Source: Monarcha castaneiventris obscurior
Lineage: Eukaryota; Chordata; Aves; Passeriformes; Monarchidae
Reading direction: 5' to 3'
Assembly (NCBI GenBank): GCA_026261815.1
Contig: JAMPIT010000481.1
Span: forward strand, 2,789,501-2,853,500
DNA: 64,000 bases
Within the stretch, counting starts at the first letter, position 1. Each line of letters opens with the position of its first letter. The position numbers and the translations under genes were made by a program. The notes below the pieces were generated by a model. The model did not search any database. It saw nothing but the letters and a program-made list of their open reading frames with translations, and was not told the origin of the DNA. This document shows positions 1 through 13,491 of this stretch, one piece after another.

Positions 1-1739
1 AGGCACTCCTGGCATTTGTCCTTGACTTTTGCATTGTGCCAAGAGCACCACCACAGCACTAAGAGTGTTTGGATCACTTTCCTCATGGACAATATATGGG
101 AACAGGAGATCAGACTGAGATCATGCTCTGCAGAACTAATTGCTTAAATCTGCCAGGGATTGTATGGGAAGTCAGGAATGGTGTAATAGATCCGTGCCAT
201 GTATAAAGATCAGGCTGGATCAACATCAAAGCTCCACATCCCAGATTTGGTACAAAAAAATTATCAAATCTTAATCCTGGCTTCTGAGATATATTTCCTT
301 GTCTTGGTTCTATCCATTACACCAGTCCCTACGTCTTAATTAAGGCCCAGCAAAGTGTAATCCTATAGCTCTGTATTTGAAAGACAGACAGAGAGAGAAA
401 ACATACTGCAGTAATCACATTGGAGAAGGGAAGGAAGCACATATGGAATGCACATGTAGGTAAGTATGCGGGGAGGCATATTGAGAACCCTACAGAAATA
501 AGGAAACGGAAAAAACTGTTGTAAATACTAAAAGCTAGCAAATCCCAATATGAATCTTAATTAATTTTTGTTTAAAGGCAATAAATCAAGGGTGTATGTT
601 CAATCTTTAGGTCGTTTTTGGATTTTAATAAGCTTGGGTTCAAAGCAGGACATGTGGAGTCTTCCTGTATGTAATAATAGGACTCAGTACAAAGCCTACA
701 CAGGGACTGGAAATCATAATTTCTGAACTGTTCTCTTCCAGATGTCTTTACTGGTACGCCCATGAGCACAGTCTGCAACAAACCAGTGCTGGGATGTTGT
801 CTGCCTATGCTTTTGTCTGCTATGGGAACAAATGTTTGCATCTGCACAAAGTCTGCTCCACTGCTGCACCTTAGGAAGGAAAGCAGGATTTCTCCTGGCC
901 TTACTTTAAAAAAAAATACTTTTTCCTTAATTTAAACAGTTTATAGTAATTTAAAAGTGTATGATGAACACTTCTTTTTCTCTTCCTTTTCCCCATTTTT
1001 CTCATTGCTCTCATCTTCAGCGTTAAAGAAAGGCCAAAAAAAGAGCGGCTCAGAAGAGCAGATTAAGTGGCTGTTTCCTGAGGGGTTTTTTTCTATTTTG
1101 AAAAAAACCCAAACCCTCAAAATACTGGCAGTGTGAGGCCTGGGAGCATTACACTTTTGAGTGGAATAGCTGCTTTGCTGCACTAAAGAAAACTGCTGCG
1201 ATCTTGCTCCTGCTATAATCTGCCACTTTGGGGTTGATGCTGTCCCTAGAATTAGCACTACCAAGGGTGATGCTTCCAGGAATTCAGCCAGGAATTCTGT
1301 AATCGGCAGAATAACGGCTGGAAAATGCAACTAAAGGGTTATTTATATCCGTGTGCTGTGGAAGGTAGATAATTCCTTATTCCTCCCCCAAAGCAGACGG
1401 GAAAAGAATGAGTAGGTGGGAACAGGAATGACAAAGTTGGAGTGTGATGAGTGTGTGTTCTCCTCTGTTAAACTTTGCTTGCAGTCTGCCCCCCACACGA
1501 CTGACACAGCAGAAGTCTCTGCTACTTCCAGAGGGCACAGGAGAAGGTTGGGTGGCTGAAGGAGGAGGGAATGTCACTACCAAGTTACAGGATCCAGATA
1601 GGAGTTTGCTTTTGGCTGTAGTAGTTTCGTTTCCGGTAATTCATGCTCTGGGCTCCTGGTTGGGCCCATCCCTCTGCGTGTCTTTCCTGCTCCACTCTCT
1701 TGTTTATTGGATAGTAAACACCAAAGATTTTCTCAGAAT

Positions 1740-1741
<2 letters not shown>

Positions 1742-1773
<32 letters not shown>
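1742..1773. repeat. GT dinucleotide microsatellite, 16 units
   Basis: An uninterrupted run of 16 GT units, seen directly. It lies in intergenic sequence and explains the Val/Cys and Thr/His runs in open frames crossing it. It is likely length-polymorphic. Confidence 0.97.
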
Positions 1774-1774
<1 letters not shown>

Positions 1775-4700
1775 GGGAACAGCCTGGATGCTCTTGTAAC
1801 ATGATTACATATGGGATGATGTGCCCTTTTCCCCTTTCCCATTGCCATATTAGTAACTAAGCCAACACTTTTTGGTTTGGTTTTTTTAACATAAAACTGG
1901 AATACAAATGCTGGCTTCCTTTCACATTCCTAAAAAAACCCCCAAACCTGTGGATAACAATACTATATAAAAACCAATTTTGTATTCTCCTAGCTTCCTA
2001 GGCAGACAAAGAGGAGAAAACTGAAGGATTTGGGCTTTGGTAATCTATTTTTTGAGAAATGCATAGTTTGCCCTTCTTTCCAGGTTATGGAGTTTTGGGG
2101 TTTTTTTCTCTTTTATCTTGATTTTATTTGCATTCCTATTTTGCCTGGTAATTCCCAAGTCTGGACTGAAGCTGAACATAAATTTTGGTACTCAAATGTG
2201 CAAGGGGTGCAAGCAATGTCAACTGCTTAATTTCAGATAATTTCAACTGCTTAATTACCAATAAGGTAAATTTGCCTGAGCAACATGAATAGAAGTTATT
2301 AATGGCACTGACCCAAGATAAATTACTGCTTTTCTCATGTTTGCTCCTCCTGCTGAGCTCCCATGTTACCCCATCCCTGTGGAAGTGTTGTGAGTACAGA
2401 ACCCACCAGCTCCATGCCCAAGGGACATTTCCAGGCATAAAGTTCTGCTCTGGAAGCTAACAAAGCTCCTCAGGACAGCTACTTCCCCTTGTCCACTGCT
2501 TCTGCAGATGAGTAATGACAGGCTCTTGTTTATTCTTCTGAGCATGCACTTCTCGAGAGCAGCGTTTTTCCCATGCCTTGACAGTGTTTGTGGGTATGGC
2601 CTCTTCTAACTGCATTTAAGAGAGGCTGGATAAATACACAAGTATTGCAAGCTAAACTTGAATTCTGCAAGACATTACATAATAAAACCACCCTCCACCC
2701 CCCAACCCTCCCCCCAAAAAAAAGAAATAAATAGAAAGATGAATCTGTTCCCCACAGTGCTGCAATTATCTCAGAGATGGAACAGTTTTGTGGGGAAAAG
2801 GGTTGGTTTCCAGTTGGTGAACCTGGGGAAGGCTTTGCTTATTTCACAGCCTTTGTTTGTTGGTGGTGAAACAGAATTGATAATACTGATTTCTGTGAAA
2901 TGCTTTGAGAGCTGTGGGTAAGTTATGGGATGTAAGACTGAGATAATCCTGTTCTCCCAGGCTGTACAGTAGAATCTCTGCAGTTCCCAAGGGAGCTAAA
3001 TAGGTTCACTCCTGGCAGCATTTCAAAAGTAAACAGCCATTTCTGCTTTCCTCTGTGTATCTTTGTCTGCTAGGAAAGATATTTAAGTACTGGAGGAATG
3101 CCATTTTTTCCAATAGATGTTATGACTAGCACTGAGTATTCTGAGGGTGAGGTGTGCTACAAAAACTACTGAGTGAAGCTTCAAGGGCTGGACAGACAAT
3201 ACAACTGTAACTGAAGATAATTGCCCTTAGCAGAAAAACGAAATGCAGTCGCTACTTTTGTCCTGTTCTACAGAATAAAAGTACTGATGATAAAGGTAAT
3301 TTTGGTATTTAACATCCCTGCCCAGTTTTTCAAATTTTCTCTTAAAACTTCAAGAATTACTGCAAAAGTTGGATTTTAAAAAAAAAGTCACAAATATTAA
3401 ATTAATGTCATTAGATGAAAAAGATACAATTGTGGAAGGCAAGACAGCCAGAAACTCCAGTGTACCATATTTTTTTTATATAAAATCAAGACTTACAATT
3501 ACTGAGAGGCTTTTATTACTAGACAGCTACAGACCATGACCTGCCTATCAGGTATTATAGTTTAACTGATTTTTTCATTGTCTTCAGTGCTTTTGGGGGT
3601 GGTTTGCATGCAAAAACTGTAGCAGAAGGTGTAAAGTGGTATGTAAGTGTGTGTGGATGTAACTTACACAAGCATTCAGATAGTTGTGCAGATACTCTTG
3701 GACCAACCTCTAAATCAATTAAGTCCAGATCAAATCATTCATGAATCACAAATCATTCCCATATGAGGACTTCTCCATGAGTACGATAAGTAAATCTCCA
3801 TAATCAAACCCAGGACTTCCACTTGCCTGCAGTGGGGGTGTCAGGGGAAAGGGATAAAAGAATACAGAAATTAAATTATATTGGCATAAATTGTTCTTTC
3901 AGATGAAAGACTTTGGGACAGCAAAGGCTCCCTGCAATATTTCTGCTGTTGCTGCCACATGGAGGGATTTTTGTTGTCAATGAGTTCCATGGGACTTCAG
4001 TTAACTCTGACAGGGGACCTTACCTCTTCCAAGAGGCAAAGTGCCACAGTGTAGCTGCTTTACCTGTGAGAAGGTGGAGAGTGAAAATGCCAAGACACGG
4101 ATTGGTAAAGCGTGACAGTGGCATGTGGTATTCATGGGCAATTACAAGAGTGAAGTCTCTGGCTGCTTCAAGAGAACCAAGGGAAAAAACCCCAAGCTTG
4201 GATTCTTTTGACAGTGTATCTCAATCATAAGCTTCTTCCTTTTCAATGGAAATGAGCTGCCATTTTCAATGAAATCATAACAGAAATTTATTTTATTATA
4301 CTTTTGAAATGGACTTACTATTTTTAGGAGGGAAGGACTGCATAAAAAGCCTTTTAGTTAGGTAATGTGTTGCACTTTTATTTTTGTCTGGCACATGTCT
4401 GAAATTCCAGGCATTTTTGGCTTCCTGTAGAAAGCAAACTTCTGCCTTTTAGGCAAGTGCTGTGAGTGTTTGAACTTTTCAGACTTTCTTCTACTTATGA
4501 CCACTTTTGTCAGATGTCTGGCTGAGTTAATAATCTTAAATATCTTGGTTCAATGCCTGGTTCAATACAAGCAGATCATCAGGCAACAAAAAGTTCCTTT
4601 ATAGGTTTGTCCACAATGACCCATCCACCGGTGTTTGTCATGACTCAAGGCAGCCTCCCTGTTACCACCAAAATCCTCTCAAGAACCAGGATTTTCTAAG

Positions 4701-7700
4701 GGGGGAAAATGATAGAACTGTGTAAATATGTGAGCAATTAACAGAAAAACTACGATTTGATTAAACAGTTCATTTAAAAGAATACAAACACGTCCGACTC
4801 CTTTAAACCTGTTTTCAAAGAATTAATGGTTTAGTGTTGCTATTGCTGTAATACATAAACTTTGAGTGATCACATGGGATTTCCTCTCCTTAATTATCTA
4901 AAAGGCAGTTTTTTAGTGATGTTAGGGCTTAATTTGAGCAAGGTCTCTGTACAGAAGAGGCACAATACAGCAATGGACAGCAGAATTGGGTTTGTCTGTG
5001 TAGTTTCAAGAAGAATGTTTTGTATTTCAGAAACTGAAACAATTTACTCAATTCCAATACCATTCATATGATTCTGGTAACAGAAAATGTGAATAAATAA
5101 TAGGAATAATGTCTTTCTAATGGGTCTATGTCTTAATCCGCTGATTATTTAAAAGCACATTTCAAGTGCTAACAATATATCCAGTGATCATATTCCTTGC
5201 TAAGGTGACTCCTTAACCATAAGGGATTGAGCTGATACACACAAGTTTGACAGAAAAATGCAAAAATTGCTGGAATTTTTCAAGAAATCAATGTTGTGAT
5301 ACTTTGTACAGCATGAAATATTCCTGGGGTTTTTAAGTGAAAATCATGGTTGATAAACATCTTAAGACTGTTTTCCAGAAGTGAGATCTGCAGACATTGG
5401 AATCTGCAGTAGGAGGAACAGATGAAGCACAAAAACTCATGTGTAAACTACTCACTGCTTACAAACAGAGGAACACCTGAGAGAGAGGAGGTGACTACTT
5501 AGGAACGTTCTGGATGACTGATGTTCCAATTCATACTGTTAGACAACCCTTTCATAAAAGTGCTGCTTCAAAAAGAAGCCATACCTTATTCAGGCCAGTT
5601 GAGGAAACAAACACTTATCAAGAATGCTGGCAGATGTGCAAAAAAAAAGGGGAAAAAAAAAAGTTGTTGAAAGATTGTACTGAAGTTCTGCTTGCTGCAG
5701 CAGAGGCAACAGATGCTGGAGGCCTCTCACTTCAGACACTGTAGCTGTGCCATGTTCTTTCTTTGCCACAATTTCTTGAAAATGAGGAAAGAGGAGTTTG
5801 GAACTCATGTTTCTTCCAATAGGCAATGTTTGTTTTGAAAATGGTGTTTTTCACACAGTGAGACAGGCACAGTAGAAGGAGTTTGGCAACCGACATGGCC
5901 TTTTTAAATAAAATAAATCATACTGCTGCATATGTGGAAATAAAGGCTTTGAGAACTGTTATGAAGGCAGTGCATGTGACTGGTAAAACATGTGTACTCT
6001 GTTTGCTCTGTGGTATTTGGGAGAACACATTTGCAACATCAATGAACTAAATACCGCTGCAGTAAAACGCCCTTGTCAGGAATCCTTGGCTTGGGTAGCA
6101 CAGTTCTGGAAGTTCGTGACCTGAGACAGGGCCCAGTGCCCACACTGTCCCCATCCCTGGTAAGCACAGGGTGGGACAGCCTGGCTGGTGTCACGTCCTG
6201 GGCTGCCCCTGAGGAGATGTGCAGGATCCTACACCAAGGGGTACCTCAGAAAATGCACACAGGCAACTGGGATGTGCATTTGAGTATTACTGGCACCAGT
6301 AGCAGTATTGAGATGCTTCTGAGCACCCGGGCACAGTGTACATTAGTTTGGTTTTTCGGGTTCTTGCCAAGAATGTGCATTGCCAGTGAGTTTTTCATGC
6401 TCCTTGCTTAGTTTTCTTCAGGTTTTTCCCTAATGCTACAGTTCCTCAGTTTGGATTGGTGATAACATGGCAGTAGTCTTTTCAGAATCCTGGAGGCACA
6501 CAGGGGGCTGGAACCAACCAGCCAAAGCAATGCTGGGTTGTTTCTGGACAATAAATGTGTGCCTGAATGCACAAGCAGCCATAACCAAATCAGGCCTTTG
6601 CTATACCTTAGCTCTGCTCTGAATCACTGCCAGACAGTTTGCTGTGTGCATGCTCCTCTATGTACGTTATGGTAGTATTTTATGGACTTTTTTGTTTCTG
6701 GTAAGCAGTAGCTGACCAATTCTTTGAAAATAATCAGAGGTGCAGTGACAGTTCCACCAAAAGACATTGATCCTTCACATGTTCTCAAAGATGACCGGAA
6801 GTACTTAAAAGTAAAAATATTACTTAGAGAGAAGCATGGCTTAGGACTGGCTCTGTAGGGATCTTAACATGGACATTGCCTTGGGTCTTGCCCTTGTGTC
6901 AGTGTTTGCAATAACAGCCTGAGTAATTTGCCCAAGATCCCCTAATGAGATAGCAGAATCAGAACTATGATTCGGGGGTTATTGAACTCTGATGCAGGAT
7001 TTCCTCTGCTCCAGTTTTCATTTTCTCTTCTGTGCTCCTCCAAATACAGAGTATCCAATCTCTTTGGAACTTTGCTTAAAGGAAGAATGTTAATCAAAGA
7101 CAACCCTTGGGACCTGGTACAGGTGTTTTGAATGTATTAATTCATAAGCAGATTTGTATAAAAAAATTTACATTTAAGAATTCAAATGCTTAGGTTCAAT
7201 CAGTAGTGTCGTAAAACCACTGGAAACGTGACCTTTAGCTGACCCATGGCTGTCCAAATTGACACCAGAAGGAGCTTCAAACTGGCTTCATTGTGAAATT
7301 AATGGATTCCTCTTCTGTGTTAGATGTGGGGAAACAAACTACTAAAACATCTCTTTGGGAACTGCAACTTAATGATATGAGAATTGAATAAATAGATGCA
7401 CACTTCCAGGAATCTTCTAATGGAGCCTGATTTTTACATCTGCTTTTCTGTGGTTTTGTAGCTCACGTCATGCACTAGCCATTCAATATATATTTTCTAT
7501 TGCTACAATAGTTTTCACATTTATTTTTTAATGACAAAAGGCTTCCACCCTCTTCACATCTGCATTAGAAGTATTTGCATAGCTGAGGGCCTGCACTGGT
7601 AAGCAAAGGCAGCTCTCCTCTAGAGCAATACAGATTGCCAGGCCTGGAACACGAAAGGGAAGCAGTGAGACACTAAAACATTTCCAAATTCACTCAGTTC

Positions 7701-9039
7701 TTTGTGGTAGGGGTGAGAGGATTAATTGTAAAAACAAGACAGCTAAATCAAAATGAACTATTAAAAAAAAATACAATTATTTAATTTGTTGTAGTAGAGC
7801 AAAGATTTCCTGGCAAATGGTAATGGCAAAAGTACCATTACTAGAACACATAAATTCTCAGTAACCTAAGGGAGAGCTGGTTCACACTCTGAGAAACAGC
7901 TTTAGCAGAAATGATTAGTTAAGAAATATGACTTGTAGTCTAATGGAATATCCATTATAAAAGGTAAAAGGAAAACTCTCACCTTCTCAAAGATTGTTTC
8001 ATTGTTTAACATGGTGGCCCTTTAGTGTCTACATTATCTTGTCCATTTAGGATTTTTCAAAAGAACATTTATGGGAAAAATGAAGTCTGAATGTCAAAGA
8101 CTTCTAATCTTTATTGTTAAAGGGTGCGAACTTCAGTCAGTTCCATTTATGTTGCTCGAGACATCTGCAGGAAGTGTGAGCCAAGGTATCCACTTACCAA
8201 TGACCGATGATAGCACATGGTAAAGATATTTAGATCCCTAAAGTAACTCAGAGGTGCACAAGGAGTTTTTAGACCTACACATCTACCTAATTTCTGAAAG
8301 TGGTGCATTCAGGAAATGACCAGCACCTGGTCTGTTATAAAATGGACAAAGATCCTACTGAAATAAAGCAAGGGCACTAATCCAGAAGACTTAGATAAGG
8401 GGAGGGGTGTTTGATGTGGACACTGGTACCACTCTAGGCTAAAACCCAGTAAGAGCCCAAGGCTTCAGAGAGGTGTTTCCCATGGCAAAACGGGAGCCAA
8501 GACTTGAACCTCATCCCAAACCTCTCTTGAAGCTCAGTTGTGCTACCAACAATCTGCATGGATCCCTCATCTGCAGAGATAGCTTTGAAGTGCACATCAA
8601 GGCATATCTGTCCTCTAAAGCACCGCTGAAAACCTTGGAAGTCAATCTACTCTTTAAAATGTACTTTTAAGCAAAGTTTGGAAGATACTACTGCAAGGTA
8701 AACAGACAGTGCAATATGCTTTGTTTAACTTGCTTAGCATTTTAAATCTCTCAATCCTGACATTTCTTTGTAACATAAAGCTCTCCAGATCAGGTTATAT
8801 ATTATGCATTGTAAAACTCTAGTAGTGAAAATAAACATTGTTTCCAGAGTCATCTGTTTGCAATTTTCCTTGATTACTCTTCCAATAGATTTCAAGCTGT
8901 GGATTGAAAAATGTAATGTTCATATGGGTAGAATTTGTTCCTTTTCTAATGATAACTTCGAGTTACATTACTCAGGCTTAAGTCAGCCTGTCAAGACAAA
9001 CGATTTTGTCGTCTTAAATCAAATTGTCATGATTGTCCT

Positions 9040-9670
9040 CAGCAATCTGTCACAGCAGAGTTATTTTTGTCTGGCTGTTCTGACAGCCAGCTCCTAAAAA
9101 CAGCATCTGAGTGCGTGTGAACGATGTTGGATGGTGCCAGTGGGGGACCAGTGTAGGGATGACATGAAGGAGAAGGATCTACAGATGAGCTTGGCTCCCA
9201 GACTTTCCAAGAATTTTGGCTGTAGAGAGAATCAGAATCCACAGAACGGTGTCCCCAGAAGCAGGCACAGCAACAAGGAGCCATTTATTGTAAAGCACAG
9301 GGAATGGGCTGAGCTCTGCTCTGGGAATGGGAACAGTCACCCAGCTCTGGAGGAGGACACAGCCCCTTCCACTCCCAGCTTTGGTGCCCTCTCAGGCTCT
9401 CACTTTCAGACTCTGGCTTTCACAAGGCACAGCCCAGGAGGGGAGGTGCAGTGGTGATGGAGATGTTGTTCCATGGCACTTCCCCTCTCCTGCTGGTGAG
9501 TTTACCTGAGGGGCTTTGCTGTGAGCCCCAAGCTCCTTGTAATCCCTCCAGGGAACACAGGGAACAAAACTGGGCTCTCCTCTCTCTCACAGCCCTTTGC
9601 ATGAGACAACTGCACTCACATCTCTTCTCTTCCTTCTCTGTTGAGGCTAAAACCATGAATTCTTCCAAGG
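9040..9670. other. Unassigned GC-richer block in AT-rich intergenic DNA
   Basis: Base composition shifts visibly from the AT-rich flanks, and moderately long open frames occur on both strands. Such overlap usually reflects GC content rather than coding. No protein family was recognised in any frame and no clear splice-site pairs stand out. It could be a decayed retroelement or LTR, or a conserved noncoding element. Confidence 0.35.
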
Positions 9671-12017
9671 CTCCTTTCTACATTGTTTTCTTTGCTTTTG
9701 ATAATGTATTGTTTTTATTGCTATTAACAACACAAAACTGAACTTTCAGTACTGGGAATTAGAATGAGTGCTATGGAACTCTGACAGAATTAGAGCAGAC
9801 TTGTACATATATGGTTTTACATTGAATAGAGTAAGAACTGGAACTAATTTGTTGTTACAAAAGTAAAAGTACAAATGCCCTCAAAATAATATCCTAGAAC
9901 AAGCGGGATTCTGAGGACACCTAACTGTGTAATGTTACATGTTGAAAGGTAAAAGAGCATTTAATTCTAACTTTTGCAAATAATCCTGATTTATCATATT
10001 TTAAGTGTTGTTTCTTAATTACAAACATTTATCAGTTGTATATGAAGTTAATTCTCTGTATAATTTTTAAAGAGTTGTACTTCAAATTAGCTCAACACCT
10101 TCTAGTGCAAATTTAAAATTAGGTAAACAGAGTCACTGGTGACATTTTATATAAACATGAAATTAGGTAAAAACTGTCTCATGGTTGTTAACTGTTCCCA
10201 GATGGAATAATGATAGTTCAAAGCCAGAATCCAGCACACAGAATTTTCAGGTAAATGCTGTGGTTCATAGTTTTATTTGGAAATATCTACAGTTAATTTT
10301 TCCTTCTTCTGAGCTTGATACAACATTATTTCTCATTTTCCTTCTTTTGCTGTATTCACAATGGACTGATTTTTACATTAACTGGTACATTGGCACCAGA
10401 GTCCCAAAAGCAAACCACTTGAAAGTGGAATTCACGTAGAAAAAATTGGGATTTTTCTTTCGTAAGGAGAAAACACAGCAGTAACACCTGTAGCCCACCA
10501 CTCAAGCACTTAATCTGCCTCCACGTCAAAGAAAGAACCCAGTTGGAATTTTTTTTTTTTTTGTGATTGTTTAAAATAAAATGAAAGCATGTGGGACTGG
10601 GAAAGGTGTGAATCCATCTTCAAATGCAACCTTTAAATCGAATTCACATAGGAGAACATAGTGGAATTCCAAACACAGCCTGAGCAGTTCATGTAAAAGC
10701 TGGGTTGTACCCATTGAGGAGGCTCCGGAAGCTTGTTCAGCACTGGGATGTGTTTGGGATTGGAGCTGAAATCAGTGGACAATGTCCACAAAAGGAACTC
10801 TCAGGACAAATAACTATTGCCTTGTTTGTCCCAGGATTAGGGGACAGATGAGGGTTACATTTATAGCAAAAGGGACACAAAACTGAAATGTCACTTCTTA
10901 GGCATAATTATTATCACAGGATTTGTTGTCCTGTTTTCCTACTTAATTCCCAGACTGTCAGGAGAATTATCAACCTCTTGAAGGCAGCAAGTTGTGTGAC
11001 CTTGGTGTAGGCATTTGGGGGGGGAAAGCTTCCGGGTTTTGGTCATAAAGGAACATTAGGAACATTAAGCATTCTTCATAAAAAAGCTTGATTCTTTTTT
11101 AAAAACCCCAAAATTATACAATGTCTTTTAAGAAAGAATATGGGAATATAGTTTGTAGAGTGGTTTTATACAATAAATAATCTATTTTCTATAAATGTAC
11201 AAAATCAGTTATACAGCAAGAAAGAAACAGATACAAATGCAATAACTGAAAGATATATTTAATTTTATAACTGCAATAATTTATTTATGAAATATATCCA
11301 CATATATATAAAATATATCATATGTTTTGGCAAAGACCTCCCTTTCTTGTTTCAACAAAAACTATTACCACTAGTTTAAGCCCTAAATAAACATTCTTAT
11401 TGTTGATTTCTTTTCACTTTTATTTTGGTCTCCATCTTCCTTCTTATAAAACATAATTTAACAACATGGGGTTAGAGTTTAACCTTTGTGCTCTGGGGAA
11501 AGTCTGCATAAAGGTCAGTCAACCCCAAAAAAATTTTGTAATGTCACAAGTAAGGGATTTCCTCTCTTTTTAAATAATATAGAAAAGGATTTGCAAAAGT
11601 TACTCTTTTTCCCTTGCTTACTCTTGCATCCTTGTAGCAAAAAGAAGTCCATAATTTCTGAAGAAATTGTTTACACTGAAAAATGTCCAGGGTTGGATTT
11701 AATCCTTATTGCCAAGTTCCCGGGTTATTTGGTGATGGCGTTTCAATGGAGAGATAAAGCTGGGATTTGCAGCACTGGCAAAGGCCGGGGGATGTGCTGT
11801 GGCTGTGACGTGTAGGGACAGCAAATGGCCAGCACAGAAATTACTCTGATGGCATGAAGTTCCACTGTCCTACCCTTGCACCTGTAGGAAAATTCTTTGG
11901 GATGAATCACTGAAGTTCTGTTCACCAACTACAGTGCATCCCCCAAATAATCACTGTAAGTGTTTTTGAATGGAACTTCCAAGTGCAGGAAGAATAATTT
12001 GTGCCTAAATTAGGTAA

Positions 12018-13418
12018 TTTATTGAATACTCAATGTATACTCTTAACTTGCTATAGTTTATAATAATATTTATATTAGCCATTCATATTTATTCTGCATA
12101 GATACTGTCATTTAAACATCTGCCACAAAGTTACAATATGATGATTCAGGCTTGCATACATTAACAACAGAAATATTTTGTATCTGTTTATTCTTAATGA
12201 GAACTCATGTAGAGGCAATCTCCCTCTAACTCGCCACATTCTCCTCTTGCAGCTGCCTGCACAGAGCTGTGGACGGACTCTTCAGACACAGAGCAAGCAG
12301 TAAGTGGAACAGTTTCTACTGTACTTGTTTAAATCACAGAGAAAAACGTTTCCTGAAGCTTTGCATTGCTGAAGTTTGGGTCTGCCTTTGAAGTTTTCCT
12401 CAATAGTGATACATTCCCTGCCAGGTTACATGATAAAGGTTATCCTTTTCTGAGGCTCTCTCGAGGGGAGAAAAGCTTCTTCATACAGGTTCCCATGCCC
12501 TCAGAGTGGCACTGCTGAAACAGAAGTGTTGCCTACTGCTGAATTCTCCACTGGCATCACACTGAAGCATCAAGTTTGTCCATCTCAGGGGAGAGTTGTA
12601 GTTTAAGTTCTTGTTTCTGAGCTCCAGCAAATAAATGTTAAAGCTTTAAAGAAAGCAAACAAACAAACAAATACAGCCAAGCTGTTGAATATTCAGCACT
12701 AAGTCCCTGTTACCAGATGGAACTGTGGTTCCCCTCCTTGTTTCTGTGTATGTACACAGAGTGAACTCTACACAGTTGTTCAATTAGCACTGCTCAAATA
12801 ATCACAGCAATAAATTCAGCTTGGGGACTTCCAATCCAAGTGCTTCCCTGCATAGCAAAAAAATGGAGTAATGGTGTGACTTTTAGAAGTGGCAATATTT
12901 GAAACTGGCTATTAGGTTACAGGTCTTTATACCTGACATCAAAAGCAGATTTACTTTTTCCTCCAGATACTTCTTCCACAAAGTTTTTCCTGTTTCTTTA
13001 CCCTAATGCTTCAACTTTTACTGGAGCACTGCACTGGGACGTGTAGCTTAATTTGTCACAGTGCTAAACGAGCAAAAACATGATAGACAGGAACAGCCCT
13101 TGCCCAAAAAAAAAAGAGCCAAAATATGTATTGGCTTATAGCCAAATAATCCAACTTCTGAAGGAGTTACATCAACGCAAGGAAGTTTGTAGCAGTTCTG
13201 TGTAAAGTAAAGCTTATTTTAAAAATTAAATTAGGAAAAAAAACCCAAACAACTCATGGGACAAATTCTGTACTTATTTAGGAAGGAGTGATAATATTCA
13301 GTTGAAAGAATTAAGAGTTCTACAAGCACAAAGGACATTTATGGAAAGTTAGTATTTCTTTTCAACATTAAGCATCTGTAACATACCTGATTGTTCAGAA
13401 TCCTCCAGACTCTCTGTG
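12018..13418 (-). other. EDN3: Candidate EDN3 3' untranslated region
   Basis: The EDN3 stop codon is at 13419-13421. Below it, on the transcribed strand, the first obvious cluster of AATAAA hexamers (TTTATT on the plus strand) lies at 12187-12192, 12088-12093 and 12018-12023. A strong splice donor (CAG then GTATGT) at 13387/13386 lies 32 nt after the stop, so part of this interval may be an intron leading to an untranslated last exon. The acceptor was not fixed; one possibility is the T-rich tract ending in AAAG near 12645. The true 3' end cannot be set without transcript data. Confidence 0.35.
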
Positions 13419-13491
13419 CTACTGAATGAAGTTGTGTTCCTCTTCCCTGCATTGGCCTTTCTCCTCTGTCTTTTTCATTGATCCATGATTT
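13419..13491 (-). CDS. EDN3: EDN3 coding exon 4 (end of CDS, with stop)
   Basis: Follows the acceptor TTCTACAG after a 443-nt intron. In the phase set by exon 3 it reads [24 protein letters not shown] then TAG. The Lys/Glu-rich stretch is loosely like the E-K-T-D-K-E-E-E-G-K segment of human endothelin-3. The exon appears to continue untranslated to 13387, where a CAG/GTATGT donor lies. An in-frame alternative acceptor (CCTTAG) lies 19-20 nt further upstream. The end of the precursor in birds should be treated as provisional. Confidence 0.65.

Larger units (their letters stand above)
1..11990. other. Intergenic region downstream of EDN3
   Basis: I see no supported gene here. Open frames on both strands are short (at most about 140 codons), start at arbitrary codons and match no family I recognise. 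In mammals PHACTR3 is the next gene beyond EDN3, but no PHACTR3-like coding exon was recognised, so it probably begins outside the window. The stretch holds a GT microsatellite near 1742 and a GC-richer block at about 9040-9670, listed separately; the rest is AT-rich unique-looking sequence. Confidence 0.7.

Noticed and set aside
1444..1860. 138-codon plus-strand frame across the GT repeat
   Set aside because: It is largely kept open by the microsatellite, which encodes a Val/Cys run, and there is no other coding evidence.
1..11990. Possible PHACTR3 exons downstream of EDN3
   Set aside because: Expected from synteny, but no RPEL-like or other PHACTR-type peptide was seen in any frame.
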